This document shows positions 24,412 to 36,269 of a DNA stretch of 64,000 nucleotides, in pieces. The translations under genes were made by a program, and so were the position numbers. The DNA is taken from contig JADNRX010000154.1 of assembly GCA_015501595.1 (NCBI GenBank), forward strand, positions 1-64,000, given 5' to 3'. The DNA comes from Hymenopellis radicata (taxonomy: Eukaryota; Basidiomycota; Agaricomycetes; Agaricales; Physalacriaceae). Under the pieces are notes generated by a model. The model saw only the letters and a list, made by a program, of their open reading frames with translations. It searched no databases and had not been told where the DNA came from. Position 1 is the stretch's first letter, and the number at the start of each line of letters is the position of its first letter.

Positions 24412-24421
24412 CAAGATATAA
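24412..24421 (+). promoter_or_regulatory. TATA-like element of the nitrilase gene
   Basis: AAGATATAAG lies about 70 bp upstream of the ATG at 24488, a usual spacing for a fungal TATA box. The 540-bp region 23949-24487 separates this gene from the divergent Sec39 gene. Confidence 0.4.
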
Positions 24422-24487
24422 GAGCTCTGAGAACAGGCCTTCAGTTAACTCTCACCCCTCACATCAGCCACTTATCAAAGATACAGA

Positions 24488-25858
24488 ATGCCTATCACAC
24501 TCTCCCCCTCGAATTCTGACCGCCAGGTCTTCAAGGTCGCTGCCGTACAGGCTGAACCGTGAGTAGCGTCCTTATCTGTCGCCCCCCCTCCAATCATTGA
24601 CGTTCAAACCAAAGCGTATGGCTCGATCTCCAAGGTGGCGTCGAAAAGGTCATCAGGATCGTTCGCGAGGCTGCAGCAGAAGGCGCCAAAATCATAGGCT
24701 TCCCCGAGGTCTTCGTACCTGGTTAGTCTTCTTCACCAGTTCTTGTACCCATGTCTGTCTTACTTACTTCATCTTACAGGTTATCCATGGACTCCCTGGG
24801 CTAACAACTTTGTCGTTACATCCCAAGTTCTCAAAGAGTATCAGGCAAATTCGCTCCCTCTGCACTCTGCAGAGATGGATCGCATCCGCGAAGCAGTCAA
24901 GGAAGCTGACGTTACCATCGTCCTCGGTTTCGCTGAACGCGATGGCGCATCTCTATACATCGCCCAAGCCACGATCCTCCCTGACGGCAGGATCGCAAAC
25001 CACCGTCGCAAGATCAAGGTGAGGGTCTTCTCGCATCCCTGTTAAGCATCAAATATACTCACCCTTAGTCTCCCCCAGCCCACGCACTACGAAAAGACCA
25101 TCTTCGGCGACGGCAGTGCGCAGTCCATCCACAACGTCGTCCAGACGCCGTACGGCAGATTGGGATCTATCAACTGCTGGGAGCACATCCAGCCTTGGCT
25201 GAAGACGCACTTCTACTCTCAGTACCCTCAGATCTTCGTCGGCGGCTGGTGGCCTGCCTTCCCTCCTGGCACCGGTGGCTCGCCGTACATCGTCAGCGGC
25301 GAGGCGTCCAGTCGCATGACGCAGAACGTCTCGATGGAGGGCGGCTGTTTTGGGCTGTGCTGCTGCCACGTCGTGAGCGAGGCGGGGGCGGAAAAAATGA
25401 AGCTCACGGGCTTCCCGTGGTTCACATTCCCTGGCGGAGGATTCTCTGTGGTACGCATCGAAGCAACCTATTCATCGTTTACAAACTAAACTACTCGAAG
25501 ATCTACGGACCCGACGGCGGTGCCCTTACCGAACCGGTCGACCCAGGAAAAGAGGCCATTGTCTATGCTGATATTTCCTTGAGCAAGATCGACGAGGTGA
25601 AGCTGGTTGCTGACACTATGGGAAACTAGTCAGTCCTCATTTTATGTCGCATCCACTCACAGTTATCTAACGCTCCGTGTTAGCTCTCGATTTGATCTGC
25701 TGCACACTGAAGCTCACGGCCAGAATTGGGCACCTGTCTCCTATAGTCTGCCCGCGGAAGCCAAGAGCAACGAAGTCAAGGTGAACGAAGTCAACAACCT
25801 CGAATTCAGCCAGACGTATGCTTATACTCGGGCGGCCGGCGAGGAGTCTAAGGCGTGA
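24488..25858 (+). CDS. Nitrilase-superfamily enzyme, cyanide hydratase / aliphatic nitrilase type
   Basis: Five or so exons give about 360 residues starting [20 protein letters not shown]. The nitrilase Glu-Lys-Cys triad is visible: Glu in [14 protein letters not shown], Lys in [18 protein letters not shown], and Cys in [11 protein letters not shown]. The [13 protein letters not shown] and CWEH sequences are those of cyanide hydratases and close fungal nitrilases, which turn HCN to formamide or nitriles to acids and assemble as helical filaments. Introns follow QAEP (24559-24613), FVPG (about 24721-24779), RKIK (about 25019-25078), GFSV (about 25449-25499) and MGN. The C-terminal tail is short compared with bacterial nitrilases. 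All exons are in frame. Substrate preference between HCN and organic nitriles cannot be settled from sequence. Confidence 0.85.
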
Positions 25859-25957
25859 AGAATGCACGCAGCGAAAATTTAACGTGTAAAATGTTGGTCT
25901 ACAATGGTAACAAAAAAACAAAACATCAATGTGTACTATCTATCTACTCAATCATCA

Positions 25958-26581
25958 CTACGTTCCCTGCTCCTGAGCCTCCATCCTCTTACTTTCCGTC
26001 TCTTTCTCCCTCTCCTCCTCCATCCTCTTCCTTTCCCTCGCTTTCTCCCTCTCCTCCTCCATCCTCTTCTTCACCGCAAATCCCGCATGCACAAACCCCG
26101 CCTTCTGCCTCTCATCCCTCTTCTCCTGCTTCATATTGCGATGCAGCGCAAGATTAAGGCGGTACGATGCCATAATCATCGCATGCCGATTGCTCATCTC
26201 CTCATGCAACTGGGACATCGTCTTCCCCCCAAGGTAAATGTGCCCTTCATCGATCTCGGGGCCCATGTAGAGCCGGCCCTCCTTGATCTCGTGGGCGTCC
26301 TTGTAGTAGTTGCCGTCAAAGAGGCGCCGGCCTTTTGGTCCTGTACTGTTGACAGGGTTGCTCGCTGGGAGCGCCTTGCGACGTCGGAGTGGGTAAGGCA
26401 GGTCGTGGGGGTTTGCCTTAATTTGGCCAATCTCGGCTGCGTCTTCGGGTGTGATTTCGAGCATGGCTTCGAAGGGAGTGTTTGGGAAAGCGAGTCGCGG
26501 CTCTGCAAGTTCAGTGGCGGTCTGTGGGTTCGCAGCTGCGGAATCCACTGTTGGCGCATTGGCATCTGTAGGAGCGGCCAT
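25958..26581 (-). CDS. Small protein with charged C-terminal coiled coil, unknown function
   Basis: Single-exon frame of 207 residues, MAAPTDANAPTVDSAAANPQ to AQEQGT. The centre reads LPYPLRRRKALPASNPVNST, GRRLFDGNYYKDAHEIKEGR and LYMGPEIDEGHIYLGGKTMS, not a low-complexity pattern, so coding is likely. The last 45 residues form an E/R/K/M repeat (KKRMEEEREKARERKRMEEE), a single alpha-helix or coiled coil; its DNA is a pyrimidine-rich minisatellite at 25980-26065. No domain recognised. It converges tail-to-tail with the nitrilase, whose stop is only 99 bp away. Confidence 0.6.
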   Translation of the reverse strand: MAAPTDANAPTVDSAAANPQTATELAEPRLAFPNTPFEAMLEITPEDAAEIGQIKANPHDLPYPLRRRKALPASNPVNSTGPKGRRLFDGNYYKDAHEIKEGRLYMGPEIDEGHIYLGGKTMSQLHEEMSNRHAMIMASYRLNLALHRNMKQEKRDERQKAGFVHAGFAVKKRMEEEREKARERKRMEEEREKETESKRMEAQEQGT

Positions 26582-26609
26582 TACTATGGGTAGATATATG
26601 TCTTTCAGT

Positions 26610-27284
26610 TAAGGAAAGTAGTTGCGAGGTCTATGAAGGGGGGGTTAGTAACTGTAATAAGGAAGAAAACACGGAAATCCCACTTACCCTGCTCGAGATC
26701 GTGGGGGTTTGGGGAAGAAACAGCGCGTATGCCACTGCTTTTATATCACCCACGAGTGGTTGGCTTAATATGGCAATATGGCAAAGGGTCGCCATTGTTC
26801 TCCATTTCTGGACGAACGATCGTGGCGCACAAAGAAGGTTGTTCAGGGTCACGATAATGGCATGGCTAAAGTCAGAGAAGTGGACGGCGGATAAACATTG
26901 TTGGGTACACCACCAGTCGCTGTCGTGCGGACGACGGACGTTATCTATTGAGCACAATGGCTATCGGGGAGTCGTATCCGAACTTTGTTGATTGTTTGGT
27001 TGATTATTTAGATGATAGGCTGAACTAGGCAGACATTGCGCGAAGATCTCATTCTTTCGCGCGCCTGCTCATTCCGAGTCGCAGGCCCGATTCAACAAAT
27101 ATCCCAGTGGGATTCTCTCAACCAGTGCCTGTGCTTGTTGCAGAGGAGCTCAAACAGTCCGGGTGCATACTACAATAATAAAATGCTGCGTTATTCCTTT
27201 GGTTCGTACATATACATAAGGACCATGATAGTAATTTACAATTGATGTTCAAGTTAGCCTTACTAAATGCCATATTCCATAAAT
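26610..27284. other. Intergenic region, no gene seen
   Basis: About 680 bp between the start of the charged-protein gene and the end of the first alcohol dehydrogenase. Only short frames without motifs or splice support. Confidence 0.4.
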
Positions 27285-28726
27285 TTACTTGGTCATGTCG
27301 AAGACGATGCGTCCAGCGACGGTGCCAGCAGTCAAACCATCGTAGGTACTAAAGATCGCTGTCAAATGATACGGAGGAGAAAGCTGAGGAGAGGAACGTA
27401 CGTTTGGAGCTCCCTCAAATCCTTCAGAGCAAAGTGGACCTTGACTTGTCCCCGAGCAGCAATGTCCAAAGCCTCTCGAGCGTCCTGTCGGTTCCCAACG
27501 TATGAGCCGCAGATGCTGATGCTCTTGAAAACGGTAAAGAATATCGACGCGTTTATGGTAGCAGTTCCGGGGAGACCAACAGCCATGAGAGTAGCTCCGG
27601 GGCGGAGGTAGTCAAGCGCTTGATTGTAGCCACCGCTCTACAATCCTTCGTCAGGGTGTAACGTACTCGGAAAGAAACACAACTCACGGTAGCAGCGGTG
27701 ACGACAGCGGAGTGCGCTCCGGGGCCGCCGGTGGCCTTCTTGACGTCGGCAACGATGTCCTTCGAAGTCTTGAAGTCGACCCACACCTCAGCACCGAGAT
27801 CCCTGCAGAGTTTGGCCTTGTGGTCGCCAGTGTCGATGGCAATGACCCTCAGCCCACGAGCACGGGCGTATTGGACAGCAAGATGTCCGAGTCCTCCTCC
27901 AGCTCCGGGGATGACGATCCAGTCACCTTGCTCGGTGCGAGAGTTTTTAATAGCGCGGTACACTGTGACACCCTACCAAATGTGACTATGAGAGTAACCT
28001 AAGAAGCAAAGAATAACATACAGCGCAGAGGATAGACGCAGCATCGTTGCTGGGGAAGCCTTCGGGGATGGCCGTAACATGTTGAACAAACGAAACCTAC
28101 GAGAGCCGGGTGTGAGTAGTCGATTTGAAGACATGGCGTGGCAGACATACAACGTATTCCGCGAACGTTCCGTCAACGGTGAAACCGCTAAGCTTGGCCT
28201 GCGAGCAGTTTTGTTCACGGCCCTTGCGGCAATCCTCGCAGTTGAGACAACTATGGGAAGTGCCGGTTGAGACACTCAAAACATTTAAAAGCCCAAAGCG
28301 ACTTACGAATCCGCGAGCCACTTGATACCGACACGGTCACCAAGCTTGACGGGAGAGTTGTTGGTGTTGTTGCCGATGGCGACGACAATGCCAACGCCTT
28401 GACCCGTGTAAATTACCCGTGTCATTCTCTCCAAGAGCTACTTCAGCTTACCTTCGTGGCCGCCAATGAGTGGGGTCATCGCCTGGAGCGGCCAGTCACC
28501 GAGCGCGGCGTGGAGATCAGTGTGGCAGCATCCTTGAAAGGTATTGGGCATTCAAGGATTAACGAAGGAAACGACGCGTACCAGACGCCTCAATCTTGAC
28601 CAAGCACTCGCCCGCAGCCAGGTCCTTCTGCTGCCTGACCGGCCAGTCGTTCTTAAACTCGATGGTTCCGCCCGCCTTGGGAACGACTGCGACCTTCTGG
28701 GTTTCGGGGATCTTGAAGTTAGCCAT
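27285..28726 (-). CDS. Zinc-dependent alcohol dehydrogenase, tandem copy 1
   Basis: Medium-chain NAD-dependent ADH of about 350 residues, multi-exon. The start [20 protein letters not shown] (ATG 28724-28726) and the C-terminal FDMTK are shared with copy 2. Catalytic zinc ligands: the Cys of [15 protein letters not shown], formed across an intron, and the His of GGHEG. Structural zinc: [15 protein letters not shown]. Rossmann motif [14 protein letters not shown], with the Asp of AIDTGDHK favouring NAD over NADP. No targeting sequence is visible, so probably cytosolic, interconverting ethanol and acetaldehyde as in yeast ADH1. The intron between GGHEG and GIVVAIGNN keeps about 30 nt nearly identical to the same intron of copy 2, showing recent duplication. 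All exons are in frame. Confidence 0.85.
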
Positions 28727-28814
28727 TCTGAACGAAATTGTGTGTTATTGGCGGTGTGAGTATGAGTGGGGTGAGGCCTGCGCGCAGCCATTTATAGCCA
28801 AAGTTGTTCGTTTG

Positions 28815-28863
28815 CGGAACGGCGCGCCTGAGACACGGAATAGTAGCGCGTACCCCGTGGGGC
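28815..28863 (-). promoter_or_regulatory. Duplicated ADH upstream element with CGTACCCCGTGGGG
   Basis: GCGGAACGGCGC followed by CGTACCCCGTGGGG at 28850-28863, about 125 bp upstream of the ADH copy 1 ATG. The same two blocks precede copy 2 at nearly the same distance, while the sequence between them differs. CCCC/GGGG cores match the general form of CreA/Mig1-type carbon-repressor sites. Confidence 0.5.
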
Positions 28864-29829
28864 GGAACAAGTGAACATGTGATGGTCCAGACACCAACGT
28901 TGACTGTGAGTATTTCTGAGCGTTCGCGTCAATATCTGCTCGTCAGGCTGCGGCTACCGGTGTCTTCACGCTGTAGTATGTTGACCTAGTTCCGGTGCGT
29001 ACGTAGCTGGGTGTAGGCGTGGCGTGGTCGATGGAACGCTCTCTTCAGTGCAATATTAGGTGTTAGGAGGCATAGCTCAGGAGACGTCAAGTCAACGCGC
29101 CGCGCCGCGTCTGTAGATCATTCTGTTCATCGGCTATGTTCCGACTTCTAAACTTGATTTTAGTACTATGTTATGATCCGCGCTTTGGATCATGCATTCG
29201 TGTGAGGCTTTTCCAAGCAAGAGTCTGGTGAGGTGCAAGTCGAAGTCGACGATGGACGGGTGTGTCAACAACGGAAGGAGGCGTGAAGCGCAAGGATACG
29301 GACCGCACTGGTCCCTGTAAATGCCAATTAGATGTAAAGCGCTTCGAGCAGTCGATCCGCATACACTCGAGGCAAGAAACTGAAGGATCAAAGCTGGAAA
29401 ATTTAAAAAGTCGAATTCGTCCGTGAGGGCGTCCCGTAAGCAAGCTTACACCATTTATTTACGCGTTATTTGGCTAAGCCACTCTCTCTTTACCGGCCAT
29501 CATCGTCCCGCTTATTGAGTTCATTTTTGCACGCTGAGACAGCGTAACTTACGCGCGCATTTTGGTTTATTTCTCTTCCGGCAGCATACTCTGTGCCTAT
29601 CAACACCGGCGTGCGCTATTGTGAACATTGCTTGCAATTGGTTGCATGCCGTTTTAAGTCATCACCGCCCGCCTGTAGTGAACACGTGCATTAGATGCTC
29701 TCAACAAAGCATACCCCTTTCTTAACGGCATACATGAAAAGTAAAAATTACAGAATACGAATTTGTTTGATTTTTTGGTACACCGATCCATGATAATGTT
29801 ACAAATTGCTGTTCAGACTATTCAATAAT
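28864..29829. other. Intergenic region between the tandem ADH genes, no gene seen
   Basis: About 970 bp between the copy 1 promoter element and the copy 2 stop. Only short unsupported frames. It probably contains the copy 2 3' UTR and further copy 1 upstream sequence. Confidence 0.4.
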
Positions 29830-31283
29830 TTACTTGGTCATGTCAAAGACGACACGGCCGGCGACAGTTCCAGCAGTAAGACCGTCGTAGGTACTAGAAA
29901 TACATCATCAGCTTCAGCAGGTAAGTATGATGAGGCCACGTACTCTTTAAGCTCCTTCAAATCCTTGGTAACAAAGTGCACCTTGACCTGCCCACGAGCA
30001 GCAATCTCCAGCGCCTCCCGCGCATCCTGTCGATTTCCGACGTACGAGCCACAAATGCTGATGCTCTTGAAAACGGTGAAGAAGATCGACGCGTTTAGGG
30101 TAGCAGTCCCCGGGAGACCGACAGCCATGAGCGTAGCTCCAGCGCGGAGGTAGTCCAGTGCTTGAGTGTACCCGCCGCTCTATCAATGTCATCAGATTTC
30201 GACCCACGCAGAGACGCAGAAAGAACTCACAGAAGCAGCGGTGACGACAGCCGAGTGCGCTCCGGGACCGCCAGTCACCTTCTTGACGTCCGCAACAATG
30301 TCCTTCGAAGTCTTGAAGTCGATCCAAGCCTCAGCGCCGAGGTCCTTGCAGAGCTTGGCTTTGTGGTCGCCAGTATCGATGGCAATGACCCTCAGACCAC
30401 GAGCACGGGCGTATTGGACAGCAAGATGTCCGAGTCCTCCTCCAGCACCGGGGATGACGATCCAGTCACCTTGCTCGGTGCGGCTGTTCTTGATTGCGCG
30501 ATATACTGTAACACCCTGCACGCACGAACGAACGAATGAGTATAAGTCGAACTCGAACGGCGTAAGCGGACATACAGCGCAGAGGATGGATGCAGCGTCG
30601 TTACTGGGGAAGCCCTCCGGGATGGGCGTAACGTGGTTAACAAACGAGACCTGCAAGGCGCGGGTGAACAACTGAACGAAGACATGACTCGGTGAGAGGA
30701 AGATACAACGTATTCTGCGAATGTTCCATCGACGGTGAAGCCGCTAAGCTTGGCCTGCGAGCAGTTCTGTTCACGGCCCTTGCGGCAATCCTCGCAGTTC
30801 AGACACCTATTTGCAATGAGAACACATAGACAGTCAAGACGAGGACATACGAGTCCGCAAGCCACTTGATACCGACGCGCTCGCCGAGCTTCACGGGCGA
30901 GTTGTTGGTGTTGTTGCCGATGGCGACGACAATGCCAACGCCTTCCGTGACCCGTGTGTAAATTACCCGTGTCATTCTCTCCAAGACTTAATTCAGCTTA
31001 CCTTCGTGGCCACCAATGAGGGGCGTCATCGCCTGGAGCGGCCAGTCGCCAAGCGCGGCGTGGAGATCAGTATGACAGCATCCTGCAGACACGATTCAAC
31101 GACAAAGCATCGAGAAACGCGGGGGAGAAAACACGTACCAGACGACTCAATCTTGACCAAGCACTCGCCGGGAGCGAGGTCCTTCTGCTGCCTGACCGGC
31201 CAATCGTGCTTGATCTCGATGGTTCCACCAGCCTTGGGCACGACGGCGACCTTTTGGGTAGCGGGGATCTTAAAGTTGGACAT
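29830..31283 (-). CDS. Zinc-dependent alcohol dehydrogenase, tandem copy 2
   Basis: Begins [20 protein letters not shown] (ATG 31281-31283) and ends RVVFDMTK at 29830. Same exon layout and motifs as copy 1: [66 protein letters not shown] and AIDTGDHK. Differences are mostly conservative (for example [12 protein letters not shown] in copy 1 against [12 protein letters not shown] here) plus replacements in intron interiors. This gene lies upstream of copy 1 in the same orientation. Zinc ligands and the NAD-type Asp are retained in both, so both should be active; divergence in regulation is more likely than in chemistry. Confidence 0.85.
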
Positions 31284-31380
31284 GTTGAGTAAGATGGGTG
31301 AGTAGATGGGTCGAGAGAAGAGTGATGGTAATTAGATTCTAGGCTGTGAGTAGCCTTTTATAGTCTCAGCTATTCGCGCG

Positions 31381-31424
31381 CGGAACGGCGCACGGAGTTG
31401 CACGTCGCGTCGTACCCCGTGGGG
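31381..31424 (-). promoter_or_regulatory. ADH copy 2 upstream element with CGTACCCCGTGGGG
   Basis: CGGAACGGCGCAC at 31381 and CGTACCCCGTGGGG at 31411-31424, about 128 bp upstream of the ATG at 31283. It matches the block upstream of ADH copy 1. A TTTTATAG sequence at about 31357 could serve as the TATA element. Confidence 0.5.
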
Positions 31425-31844
31425 CCCCAGGAATGCCCCAGGGGTACGGCATGTGATGGAGGTGGGTGGCGTAGAAAGATGCTTGTCGGAAGTCTGGACT
31501 CCACTGCGGATAGGAGTTCCGATGCTCGAGTCCACAAGCGTGCAGGGCAACCTACAAGACAATGCTGCTGGTAATTCAGTGTGCGGAATTGCGGATGCGC
31601 GCGATTGTGATGTGATGCGTTGCGTGATGGATTCCTGTTGCGATATCGCGCGTCCCCTTTTATCCGGCGACAAGTCCCTAAATGACTGTATAATCATTGC
31701 AACCCCGGAGTCCGAAGGAAAGTCTGATATTTTACACGCGTTGTTACTAACCACGGCTGAGCACTTCAAAACCGAGGGCAGGAGAGTAAGGTAGTGTGAA
31801 TCTGACGAGCACCCATAACGCCAGCAGACTCGAATCCGAGTGCA

Positions 31845-32637
31845 TTAGAAGAGTGTATCCTAAGAACCGAATTAGTATCGCGATAGGAAGATAAGTTTAA
31901 CACTTACTTCGTCTCGTAGGTATTCGCCAACATCACTATAGAAGCATTATCAGCAGATGAATACGCAAGCAGGCCGAAACTTACGCCTGATGGAATACTA
32001 TGATGGACGTGGGGTCCAATTTTCGGGTATCAATCGTTGACCTTGCGGTCACGCCAAAGCCCTTGGAAAAGCCGCCTCAGAATCACCGGAGCATCTTCGA
32101 AGGATGATATATAACATACAAGTGGTATATCGCTCATGCTGAACACGACGACTCCCTGATGTTCAGGCGTGTCTTCAGTTATTCGGCCGAGGTGCGCTTT
32201 CACGACGTGATTTCCATACAAGAATGGCATCTCGCCATTCGGTTTGATCCAGACCTAATCATATTCCATTAAATGAATCGATTGAATAGGAATCTACTAA
32301 CCTTGAACTTTGCGTATTGCGCAATATAGTCAAGAGCGGAGATATGCAGCTTGAATTTGCCACTTTTGCTGAATTTGCCGAAACATGTGCCCATGCTGAC
32401 AAGGTTGGGTCGTGCGACGGATATTCCAAGGCGCATCGAGGATTCAGAGACATAGTACACCCTGTCCTTGTGTAACCTGAAGCAGTACGGTTCGTCGGGT
32501 CGGTCGATGAGATGGATGAGGTTCTTGCCCTGTTAAAAGTAATGAAATGAGCGTCTACCGGTAAGAAAAGCACACACAATGTAGTTTGCAAGTTTTGTAA
32601 ACAGTGTTTTCGATTCTTCTTCGGTAAGTGGGCGCAT
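31845..32637 (-). CDS. NIP7: 60S ribosome subunit biogenesis protein NIP7
   Basis: Minus-strand exons assemble a full NIP7 of about 180 residues: [96 protein letters not shown], then [20 protein letters not shown] with the C-terminal PUA domain to IVFHQA and GEYLRDE. The last exon is only 15 nt (31845-31859, DTLF-stop) behind a 48-nt intron; DTLF is also the end of yeast Nip7. NIP7 binds pre-60S particles and is needed for 27S pre-rRNA processing in the nucleolus. It diverges from NRDE2 with 161 bp between starts, and a CCCTAACC box lies in that gap. Confidence 0.92.
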
Positions 32638-32683
32638 TTTGAGTGAGGTCAAGCGGCGATGATGGACGTTAAAAAGAAGTTGT

Positions 32684-32696
32684 AACCCTAACCTTA
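32684..32696 (+). promoter_or_regulatory. AACCCTAACCTTA box in the NIP7/NRDE2 divergent promoter
   Basis: AACCCTAACCTTA at 32684-32696, 47 bp upstream of NIP7 and about 100 bp upstream of NRDE2. CCCTAACCTTA is identical at 43621-43631 and recurs at 53743-53753, and inverted at 53698-53708. Its place in a 161-bp divergent promoter of a ribosome-biogenesis gene fits a telo-box-type activator site. Confidence 0.5.
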
Positions 32697-32798
32697 CGAC
32701 AGGTGAATTTGTAATTGAGCCCGCCTTGTCTTGCAACTTGACCTTTGCAAACAACCCTCGGTTTCCGAGTTTCAGCCTTGTTGCAGCACTCCGTAGTC

Positions 32799-35700
32799 AT
32801 GTCTGCACCCTCTTTCAGCTCGTTTCCTCCCTCATTTTCTTCGTTTCCAGACGATGAACCAGGCCCAAGCAATCGACCCACCCCGGACGCCACGTCTACA
32901 AGGAAAAGCGACAAGAAACACCGAAAAGATAAAGAGGATAAGCATGGACGTGATAAGAAAGGCAAAAGTGAACGAAAAGAACGGCATCGCTCTGAACGGA
33001 CTGTGGACGAGGAAGCGACGCGTTATTTCTATTCGGACAAACGAGGCGACCAGTACAATATTCAGTACGGCAGTTTGCATGAAGGAGATGTTCCAAAATA
33101 CAAGAGCGTTAGTCGTACGTTACTAGCAGTCCATCCGACTATTGTCTAACGGATAATGTAGGCGGCCAGAGAGTCCTTGGTCTACCCTCGTTATTAGTGT
33201 TGCGTAGGACTGGACAGATCGTTGAGCTGGGAACCAAGAGGAGACATGTGCGAAGGAAATACATATCCCAGCCTGCATTTCAACTGATTTGGTCGCAGAT
33301 GCCCTCATTAACGGATTCAAAAGCTCGCGCCTGGTTACAGCACCTCCTACACGTCGCCTGTTGGCTAGATTCACGGATGGCGATGCAGAAGGCGATGGAG
33401 ACTTTCTGAGGCTTTCTTCAGCACAGAAGAAGAGCTCCAATGAGCAGTCGTATCGCTCAATAACCAGGGAACATCCAAATTCAGACAGCGAAGCTTCATC
33501 TTCATCCTCATCCGACCTCTCAGAAGATGACAGTTCGGAAGATGATGAAGCAATCACTTTAACATCTCACCAAGAAGCCGTAAAATCTCTCGAACAAACG
33601 CCTGACGCGCGACCTGTCCTCGACCTCGAATTGGCTTAAACGTATCAGTCTCGCGCTCTCAGAGATCCCTCTCTCGTCCAAGAATGCCGCCAAGTTACGC
33701 GCAGAGATGACCCTCTCCGTGGTCGATCGGGCGTTTCACTGTCGATCCTATAAATAAGTCGAGCATTCCTCTGCGTTTAAAGTATCTTAGAGCGGGCCAG
33801 GAAATATGGGACAACGATCAGGTGTGTTCCGAGTGGGAGACGGCGTATAATATTGGGGGAACACAGATTTGGATGGAGTGGTTGGATTGGAAGATCAAGA
33901 CGGACGGTATGAAGATCAAGGAGGAGGGTATTGTGAGTGCTGTTGACGCTGCGACGAAGGTCTTGACGTCTCTCGGAGATGATGAAGAGAAGGAGGTCAC
34001 CAAGATTCGGCTATTTTGGCGCTTAGCCACCGCATTCCGTCAAGCAGGTTTCTAACTCTTTTACGCCTTTTACCTGAATAACATTAAACACCCTTATAGG
34101 TTTCGTCGAGCACGCGAACGCGTTGTTCCAAGCCCAGGCTGAACTGTGAGTCTAAAGCAATATGAGACTTGGCAACTTGTTTACAATATCATCATTAAGG
34201 ACGTTTCAGGTTCCTCCTGCGCTACATGGGAAACCGGTGTCGAAATTGCTAGACGAGCTGGAAGAATTCTGGGATGCAGAAGTCCCGCGCATAGGGGAGC
34301 CAGACTCACAAGGCTGGGCGCAGTGGATTTCCTCCGGAAAGAAGGAAGCAGAGCCTAGCGATACGCCGTCTCCTCCTCCTTTACCGACAAGTCCGGACCG
34401 TTACACGCAATGGGCGCGTCAAGAATCCTACACCGACTTGAAGTCGTTCATCCCATCGAAATCCGTCAATCAGCCTGAAGATGCGGAGTGGGATCCGTAT
34501 GCTACAGTCCTGTTCTCCGATATACGCCCGCTCCTTCTCAACTTACAGACGCCGTTGGCGCAGAACGTCTTTCGATTGACCTGGTTATCATTCTTGGGGT
34601 TACACATCCCGGGTTTTGAGGAGCATTACTTTGGCGCAGGCGGCGCTACTACTTGCTGGGACGACCGATGGTGTTATACGCATCTGACCAGTTCTTCTCA
34701 CCTCGATGCTCTCTTCCCTCCAAAAGATGCTTCTGCGTCTTGACAACCGAATCTGCATCTGGCGTGATCATTGGCCGCGAACGGCATTTCGCCACTGGCC
34801 CTATACCTGTCAAATCCTGGAGCTACGGTGTTTTTGATTATATGGATAGTGCGCTGCATCCGGAAGGTCTTTGGGGAAAGGTCGATGTGGAGGCAGTCGA
34901 TCAGCCTTATGTGCGCCGAATATTCAAGCAGTTGAGGATTGGGGCGAATGATTGGGAATGGGATGTTCTTTCACTCGCTTTTGAGGCGGCGCTCAATGTA
35001 AAAAGGTATTCAAATCAAATCTCCAGTTCATATTTTCTATGTATTGAAATCGTTTGTTAGTGCCCTCAAGCTGTCTCGAACGTACCTAGCTTCCGCTCGC
35101 GATTCCTTGCCTCTGTGGGCCGCCCATGCGCGGATGGAACGACGGAGAGGCAAGCTTGACGAAGCCAGGAAGATATATACCACCGTGTTGAGCTCTAATC
35201 CTCCAGTCAATCAGCCATGGGTTGGACGGCTGTGGTGGGATTGGACCGAGACAGAGTGGCTGGCGAAGCAGTCTCAGGCGGCTACTTTGGTGATAATGAA
35301 AGCCGCAGGCGCGGAAGGCACTTCGGGCGTTGCACTCCTTCGAGGGAAACGTATGCTAGAGGAAAACTTTCGGCGGAGGGACGTGGAGTGGAAGGACCGC
35401 GAGGCCTGGGTGAAGTTGCGCGCTTTACTGGGTTTATTGAACTCGGGCGATATCGCGCAGGCGCTCTCCGTGTTTGACGCGTTTCATGTTGATGGAGTGG
35501 CCGAGGAAAGCTTGACGGTGGCAGCATTACTGTTCATCTACAGACACGGCGTTGTGTTAAAGAATGCGATGCCGCCGGCGATATTGAGGGAGCGCGCGGC
35601 GAAGGCGTTGAAGATGTATCCGAGCAATTCGGTGGTTTTGGAGCTCTTCTTGGAGGGAGAGAAGGGGCAGGGGGTGTGGGGACGTGTCAGGGAGTCGCTT

Positions 35701-36269
35701 GGCGGGAAAGATGATGTGGAGAAGGATCTTTCGAGGAGGCTGCATGAGGTGTGGGTGGGGCAGTGGCAGGTGGGGCGGTGGGAGAGTGAGGTGGAGCGCA
35801 TACGTAGTGGGCTTGCGGCTGCGGTGCAGAGTGAGAGGTCAGATCATTCGTTTCGCTCCTTTCGACGCTTGACATGGTTGTGTAGGACAAGAGGAAGCCC
35901 CATTTTGTGGAGGGTTTATATCGAGTTTGAAATACGGGCTGGACGGCCGAAGAGGGCGAAGGGCTTGTTGTATCGCGCTATTCAAGAATGTCCTATCTCG
36001 AAAGGTGACTACTTTACTGCTCTTGGCGCGAGCACATTCCTGATGTGCTGCTAGAGCTTTATTTACTGGCTTTTGATCCCCTGCGGTCCGAGTTTTCCTC
36101 TCAGGAGCTGCATGACTTTGTGAGCGCAATGGCGGAACGGGGTCTTCGTATGCGGCAGGAGATTGAAGAGGATGAGGAGATGCGGCATGTGGAGGCTGGT
36201 GTGGACGATGAGAAGGATTCTGAGATGGAGGCGAGCGCGAAGGAGTTGCGTCGTTTGAGGCCTTACTAG
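32799..36269 (+). CDS. NRDE2: NRDE2-family protein (nuclear RNAi/RNA surveillance factor)
   Basis: The start MSAPSFSSFPPSFSSFPDDE leads into a basic Lys/Arg-Asp/Glu linker (DKKHRKDKEDKHGRDKKGK) and the NRDE2 signature ATRYFYSDKRGDQYNIQYGS with LHEGDVPKYKS. HAT-type helical repeats follow, e.g. WMEWLDWKI, LTWLSFLGLHIPGFEEHY, WAAHARMERRRGKLDEARKI and WRVYIEFEIRAGRPKRAKGL. The family works in nuclear RNA decay and splicing fidelity with MTR4-type helicases. The reading changes frame by single bases near 33330, 33600-33620, 33735 and 34740, each time with family sequence continuing in the next frame (DRAFH to TVDPINKSSIPLRLKYLRAG; KDASAS to LTTESASGVIIGRE). A normal intron precedes ELYLLAFDPLR. 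About 1,080 residues if read through. Confidence 0.8.
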
